A stretch of 5,749 bases of DNA from assembly GCA_028275145.1 (NCBI GenBank), contig JAQCNG010000226.1, positions 1 to 5,749 of the forward strand, written 5' to 3'. Both the position numbers and the translations under genes were made by a program. Under the pieces are notes generated by a model. It had not been told where the DNA came from and made no database searches. It was given only the letters and a program-made list of their open reading frames with translations. This DNA is from Halovenus sp. (GTDB lineage Archaea > Halobacteriota > Halobacteria > Halobacteriales > Haloarculaceae). Below are positions 4,720 to 5,749 of the stretch, one piece after another. Numbering within the stretch: the first letter of the stretch is position 1; every line of letters starts with the position of its first letter.

Positions 4720-4863
4720 ATGGGGTACGAGGTCACTGCCACAGAGAATGTCCCGGTGACCGACCTCTCGGAGGTCGAGGAACTGCCGCCGGACCTGGAT
4801 ATCCGGCCGGTCAGTCGGGTGCTCGACTGTCAGAACATCGCTGCCACGGTCACCGCTGTGTGA
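4720..4863 (+). CDS. 47-residue acidic ORF: small protein or truncated cupin-like remnant
   Basis: A short ORF starting MGYEVTATENVPV and ending NIAATVTAV. Support for coding: nine acidic against two basic residues, which is haloarchaeal in style; about 38 of 47 codons end in G or C; no overlap with another gene; and a TATA element 27 bases upstream of the ATG. The in-frame GTG at 4708 is only 15 bases from that element and is rejected. The order VPVTDLSEVEELPPDLDIRPVSRVL followed by a strand-like segment reminds me of the N-terminal arm of haloarchaeal single-domain cupins, but no His-rich cupin motif follows before the stop. Only 40 bases separate it from the converging dys stop. A shift of one base near 4852 would add only about nine residues (to a stop at 4882). 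It may be a genuine small protein or a decayed gene; the cupin link is a memory-based inference. Confidence 0.42.
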   Translation: MGYEVTATENVPVTDLSEVEELPPDLDIRPVSRVLDCQNIAATVTAV

Positions 4864-4888
4864 AGACGAGGCCGTCGAGTGAGTACCC

Positions 4889-4903
4889 TCCCCGGAGTGG
4901 GGG
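4889..4903 (-). terminator. Short GC hairpin between the dys and small-ORF stops
   Basis: CCCC (4890-4893) and GGGG (4899-4902) enclose GGAGT, with a possible T-G pair outside. It sits directly downstream of the dys stop on the minus strand, in a 40-base convergent gap. A second small stem, GACG/CGTC (4865-4868/4873-4876), lies next to the small-ORF stop. Both are weak and lack T-runs. Confidence 0.22.
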
Positions 4904-5749
4904 TCAGTCCCTGAACGCGCCGGCCACCAGCAGCGGCACCACGAGTGTCGCCTCGGCCTCGACCTGCGTGTAGTTGCGCTCGTCCTCGTCTTTGATCTTC
5001 CCCCAGGAGACGGCCTCGCTCGGCGGAGCGCCCGAGAGGGAGCCGTCCCCCTCCATGCCGGTCGAGATGTACACCGCGTAGTCGGCACCGCCGCGGAACA
5101 GGTTCGTCATGATGGCGTGGTGTTTCGGGACGCCGCCGCCGATGGCGAGCAGGCCGGTCTCGTCGGCGAGCAGGCCGTCCTCGATGAGTCGGTCGTAATC
5201 CTCGGTGATCTCGATGCCGACGTCGTCGTCGACGCCCGGCCGTTGCTTGTAGTAGTACAGGAAGTTGCCGATTTCGGCGTCGGTCAGGGCCGGGCAGTAG
5301 ATTGGCACGTTGTTGTCGGCGGCGACCGACAGCACCGAGTCCTCGCTGTCCAGTTGCGCGCCCAGTTCGGCCGAGAACTCGCTGGGCGTCCGGAGCGACT
5401 CCTCGGCGAAGAACTCCTCGAAGAACTCGTAGAGGTACTCCTCGAGCCAGACGTAGCGGTCCGAGGGGACGTAGATGTTGCCGAGACGGTTGATGCCCTG
5501 CTCGCGCAGCGCGGCCTCGTCTGCGTCCCACTCGCCCATCTTGAACGGCAGTTCCGTCTTTATTACATCCTCCGCGAGTGCGCCGGAGGTGGTGATGACG
5601 ACGTCCACGAACCCCTCGCGGACGAGGTAGGCCACCGTCTCGCGCAGGCCCGAGGAGACGATGTTCGACGTGAGCGCGAGATACAGCGTGACGTCCTCGG
5701 CGCGCATCGTCCGGCAGATGTCCACCGCCTGCGCGAGATGCGTCGCCTG
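4904..5749 (-). CDS. dys: Deoxyhypusine synthase, 5' end outside the window
   Basis: This enzyme transfers the aminobutyl group of spermidine to one lysine of translation factor aIF5A, using NAD, to make deoxyhypusine. The frame is open to the window edge (QATHLAQAVDIC at 5749 onward), so the visible 281 codons lack only the N-terminal part. Family landmarks in order: TSNIVSSGLRE (NAD site), ITTSGALAEDVIK, QGINRLGNIYVPSDRY, PALTDAEIGNFLYY, then IGGGVPKHHAIMTNL, GGADYAVYISTG and DGSLSGAPPSEAVSWGKI. The lysine of SWGK (codon 4997-4999) matches the active-site lysine that forms the enzyme intermediate in the human enzyme (Lys329). The ending VVPLLVAGAF is also conserved. The protein is cytoplasmic and works as a tetramer in the family. 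The GTG at 5725 is in frame but internal. Archaea generally lack an obvious deoxyhypusine hydroxylase. No truncation or missing catalytic residue is seen. Confidence 0.97.
   Translation of the reverse strand, partial: QATHLAQAVDICRTMRAEDVTLYLALTSNIVSSGLRETVAYLVREGFVDVVITTSGALAEDVIKTELPFKMGEWDADEAALREQGINRLGNIYVPSDRYVWLEEYLYEFFEEFFAEESLRTPSEFSAELGAQLDSEDSVLSVAADNNVPIYCPALTDAEIGNFLYYYKQRPGVDDDVGIEITEDYDRLIEDGLLADETGLLAIGGGVPKHHAIMTNLFRGGADYAVYISTGMEGDGSLSGAPPSEAVSWGKIKDEDERNYTQVEAEATLVVPLLVAGAFRD

Noticed and set aside
4236..4742. Longer upstream start (4742) for the small membrane protein
   Set aside because: The extension overlaps the zinc-finger gene out of frame and is Arg/Ser/Thr-rich, and it would make the well-placed TATA core at 4258-4265 internal to the gene.
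1..5749. A new defence, mobile or biosynthetic cluster
   Set aside because: No transposase, integrase, nuclease, toxin-antitoxin pair, CRISPR repeat or multi-gene enzyme cassette is visible; the genes are core or common haloarchaeal types.

Overview
The window is chromosomal DNA from a halophilic archaeon (class Halobacteria). The base composition is GC-rich, the proteins are strongly acidic, and the genes are recognisable haloarchaeal forms: MCM helicase, archaeal PCNA, deoxyhypusine synthase and a CrtI-type carotenoid desaturase. Several start codons lie 25-30 bases downstream of a TATA-like core and have little or no 5' leader, which is typical of haloarchaeal leaderless transcripts. I cannot name the genus from sequence alone.

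Left part (1-1483): the 3' end of the replicative helicase gene mcm overlaps by one base a 91-codon gene of unknown function. This unit converges, across a 221-base structured spacer, on the sliding-clamp gene pcn on the minus strand. The MCM motor and the PCNA clamp, two core replisome parts, are therefore tail-to-tail neighbours.

Middle (1608-3971): an SDR-family oxidoreductase (minus strand, upstream of pcn but with pcn having its own promoter) is divergent from a CrtI-family carotenoid desaturase (plus strand). The 180-base intergenic region between them holds a TATA-like core for each. The desaturase probably acts in C40/C50 (bacterioruberin) pigment synthesis. No other carotenoid gene is visible here.

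Right part (4038-5749): on the minus strand are a 65-residue two-helix membrane protein, a 96-residue zinc-finger protein and the deoxyhypusine synthase gene dys (5' end outside the window), which modifies translation factor aIF5A. Between the last two, on the plus strand, is a 47-codon acidic ORF. Its start and that of the zinc-finger gene are 27 and 28 bases from the same near-palindromic TATATAT element, so one TATA box may serve two divergent leaderless genes. This is the most unusual arrangement in the window. The 47-codon ORF may be a small protein or the 5' stub of a lost cupin-like gene.

No rRNA, tRNA, CRISPR array, insertion sequence or defence/mobile cassette is visible. Apart from the shared TATA box and small ORF, this is ordinary core haloarchaeal chromosome.
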